6,305 nt of DNA, taken from Sphingomonadaceae bacterium (lineage in GTDB: Bacteria > Pseudomonadota > Alphaproteobacteria > Sphingomonadales > Sphingomonadaceae). The notes under the pieces are model-generated. The model was not told the origin of the DNA and searched no databases. It saw nothing but the letters and a program-made list of their open reading frames with translations. Both the position numbers and the translations under genes were made by a program. The stretch covers positions 1 through 6,305 of the forward strand of contig CANEVG010000216.1 in the NCBI GenBank assembly GCA_947442095.1. Reading direction: 5' to 3'. Below, piece after piece: positions 4,607-6,305 of the stretch; within the stretch, counting starts at the first letter, position 1; the number at the start of each line of letters is the position of its first letter.

Positions 4607-6305
4607 ATGTCCGTAAGGCACACGCCTCCGGCAAACCGCCGCTATCGAGACCGGGGTGTGCTGCTGCGCCTTTCGGTCAGCCTGCCGGTGATGGCCCTTG
4701 CCATAGTAAGCGGCGCGGCCCCCGCACATGCGCAGTTGACCGCGCGCCGTGGGGCCACCGGCCCGGCAACCGCCCCGGTGGCGGGCCGCCTGCCGGGCCA
4801 GGTGCGGACCCCGGGGGCAAGCGATGCGCTGGGCCGCCAGGTCGCGACCCGCTCGCGTGCCGACCAGATCCGCAGTTATGTGACACAAGCCAAGGTTGCG
4901 ATTGCACGGTCCGTGCCCGACGGCAGTGCCGGCCTGGTAGTCGCGCGCGGCGTTACTGCCGAGGCACTCGCCAGCGGCGCGCTGCGTGCGGCGCGCGATT
5001 CCACCGGCCGGGCAACCTGGCAAGGCGCGAACCTGCCGGTCGAGACATCCGCTTCGGGCTCGTCCCTCGTTTCGATCACCCAGACCGAGGCGCGCGCCAT
5101 ACTGTCGTGGGACCGCTTCGACGTCGGTGCGAACACGACGGTGCAGTTCATCCAGAAGGTTGGCGGGGTCGCCCAGAAGGACTGGGTCGCGGTCAACCGG
5201 GTGGTCGATCCCGCTGCTGCTCCGTCGCAGATCCTCGGCCAGATCAAGGCCGACGGCACCGTGGTGGTTATCAACCGCAACGGCATGATCTTCGGCAACG
5301 GCGCGAGAGTCAGTGTCAACTCGCTCCTCGCCAGCAGCCTCGACATCGGCAATTTCCTCAAGCCGGTTGTCAGTTTCCGCGATGCATCGACCGGCCTGAT
5401 CGACAATGGCCTCTTGGCAACCACCGTGCAGGAGCGCAACATCGCCTTCCTGCAGGACGGGCTGTTGCAAAAAGGTGCCTCGCAAGGTTCACTCTCGCTG
5501 GGCGGGATGCTGACCTCGGCACTGGCGAGCGGTTTCTATTCAAGCAGAAACGGCCGCCTCGACCCGCAGTTCGGTGCGGTGGCCGAAGGCGGCATCTCGG
5601 TGGAGCGCGGCGCCAGCATCACCGCCGGCACTGGCGGGTTCGTCATCCTGACCGCGCCCACGATCGGTAACGACGGGGCGCTCTCCGCCGACGAGGGGCA
5701 AGTCAGCCTGCAATCGGGCCGGGCGGTCACGGCGAACGCTTCCACCGGTGCGTCGGGCAAAGTTGGCGAGGATCCGTTCGTGCGCGGTCTTATTCTGCGC
5801 ACACCGTTTGCCTCGCCTGCTGATAGCGTGGTCAACACCGGACTGATCGAGACGAAGCGCGGCTATGCCTCGCTTGGCGCATCGCTTGGTGGCAGCGTCA
5901 TCAACGGCGGCCTGATCGCGGCGACCACCAGCGTTTCGCGTAACGGCATGATCAGCCTGACCGGCGGTAGGGTGACCCTCTCGGGCGCCGATGCCCAAGC
6001 ACAGTCCGGCGGGCTTGTGATCCTGCCTGACAGCAACGGCGAAACCATTCCGCAAGGCATCAGCGGTCTGCCCGATAACTTCAAGGCCTCGCAGATCCGC
6101 CTCGGTGCCGTCTACATCGACCCGCTCGATGCTGCGGCCAATCCGCTGGGCGACTTTGGGCCGGCATCGATCTCGCTGGGCGGCAACTCGCTGATCCTGG
6201 CGCCGGGAGCCAACGCCCGGATCGGCGGCGCGGCGGGCGAAGCCTTCGCGGTGAACCGGTACGAGGGCACCAATGTCATCAGCGCGCGGGCCGTGCTCGA
6301 GGCAA
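4607..6305 (+). CDS. Filamentous haemagglutinin N-terminal (TPS) domain exoprotein (3' partial)
   Basis: The frame runs without a stop from the ATG to the right edge, giving 566 residues of a longer protein. Residues 1-42 are a signal peptide with a basic N-region (NRRYRDRGVLLR), a hydrophobic core, and AHA before the cleavage site. An Ala/Arg-rich segment of roughly 90 residues follows. The two-partner-secretion (haemagglutination activity) domain then begins at about 135: AILSWDRFDVGANTTVQF (165-), VNRVVDP around Asn197, SQILGQIKADGTVVVINRNG ending at Gly226, then MIFGNGARVSVNSLLASSLDI. From about residue 330 on, Gly/Asn-rich turns recur (IGNDGAL, VNTGLIETKRG, VINGGLIAATTS), as expected for a right-handed beta-helix. 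Known role of the family: export across the outer membrane by a ShlB/FhaC-type transporter (TpsB), giving a surface or released adhesin, cytolysin or similar. No TpsB gene is in the window. The C-terminal activity region is missing, so the effector function cannot be named. Confidence 0.9.
   Translation, partial: MSVRHTPPANRRYRDRGVLLRLSVSLPVMALAIVSGAAPAHAQLTARRGATGPATAPVAGRLPGQVRTPGASDALGRQVATRSRADQIRSYVTQAKVAIARSVPDGSAGLVVARGVTAEALASGALRAARDSTGRATWQGANLPVETSASGSSLVSITQTEARAILSWDRFDVGANTTVQFIQKVGGVAQKDWVAVNRVVDPAAAPSQILGQIKADGTVVVINRNGMIFGNGARVSVNSLLASSLDIGNFLKPVVSFRDASTGLIDNGLLATTVQERNIAFLQDGLLQKGASQGSLSLGGMLTSALASGFYSSRNGRLDPQFGAVAEGGISVERGASITAGTGGFVILTAPTIGNDGALSADEGQVSLQSGRAVTANASTGASGKVGEDPFVRGLILRTPFASPADSVVNTGLIETKRGYASLGASLGGSVINGGLIAATTSVSRNGMISLTGGRVTLSGADAQAQSGGLVILPDSNGETIPQGISGLPDNFKASQIRLGAVYIDPLDAAANPLGDFGPASISLGGNSLILAPGANARIGGAAGEAFAVNRYEGTNVISARAVLEA

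Noticed and set aside
4589..5485. 298-residue open frame on the minus strand opposite the exoprotein gene
   Set aside because: The plus-strand frame has a signal peptide, TPS motifs and a ribosome binding site; the minus frame has none of these.
129..5772. 15-base exact match at 129-143 and 5758-5772, coding KVGE in both places
   Set aside because: The two sites lie in unrelated domains with no flanking similarity. In codon-biased DNA a match of this length can be chance.

Overview
The window is GC-rich, densely coding and entirely plus-strand. The protein set suggests an alphaproteobacterium, most likely a sphingomonad (Novosphingobium/Sphingobium-like). It contains a Porin_5-type putative porin and a filamentous-haemagglutinin-type exoprotein whose secretion domain resembles a subfamily I associate with sphingomonads. 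It also contains a DUF2341-LamG-ExbB fusion protein. The taxonomic assignment is inference from protein style; no rRNA or other marker is present.

Layout: (1) positions 1-1518, the C-terminal 505 residues of a proton-channel protein. The end of a DUF2341 domain and a LamG/concanavalin-like domain sit in front of an ExbB/TolQ/MotA-type core, and the N-terminus lies upstream of the window. (2) 1544-1951, an ExbD/TolR partner. (3) 1961-2671, a TonB/TolA-like energy transducer with one membrane helix, a 12-proline run and a TonB-type C-terminal domain. (4) 2717-4480, a putative outer-membrane porin with signal peptide, periplasmic helical region and beta-barrel. (5) 4607 to the right edge, a large secreted protein with a filamentous-haemagglutinin (two-partner secretion) domain and the start of a beta-helix; its reading frame is open through 6305, so the gene is cut at its 3' end. 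Gaps are 25, 9, 45 and 126 bp. The first three or four genes look like one transcription unit; the fifth may be co-transcribed or have its own promoter in the 126-bp gap.

How they may work together: ExbB-like and ExbD-like proteins form an inner-membrane motor driven by the proton motive force, and a TonB/TolA-like rod crosses the periplasm to an outer-membrane client. No TonB-dependent receptor with a plug domain is present in the window. The neighbours are a plain porin and a giant surface/secreted beta-helix protein. The most interesting idea here is therefore a dedicated energised module for a surface exoprotein or porin, with a carbohydrate- or protein-binding LamG head fused directly to the motor channel. 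That functional link is inference from gene order. The domain calls rest on motifs visible in the translations. No RNA genes, mobile elements, CRISPR arrays or convincing intrinsic terminators were seen.
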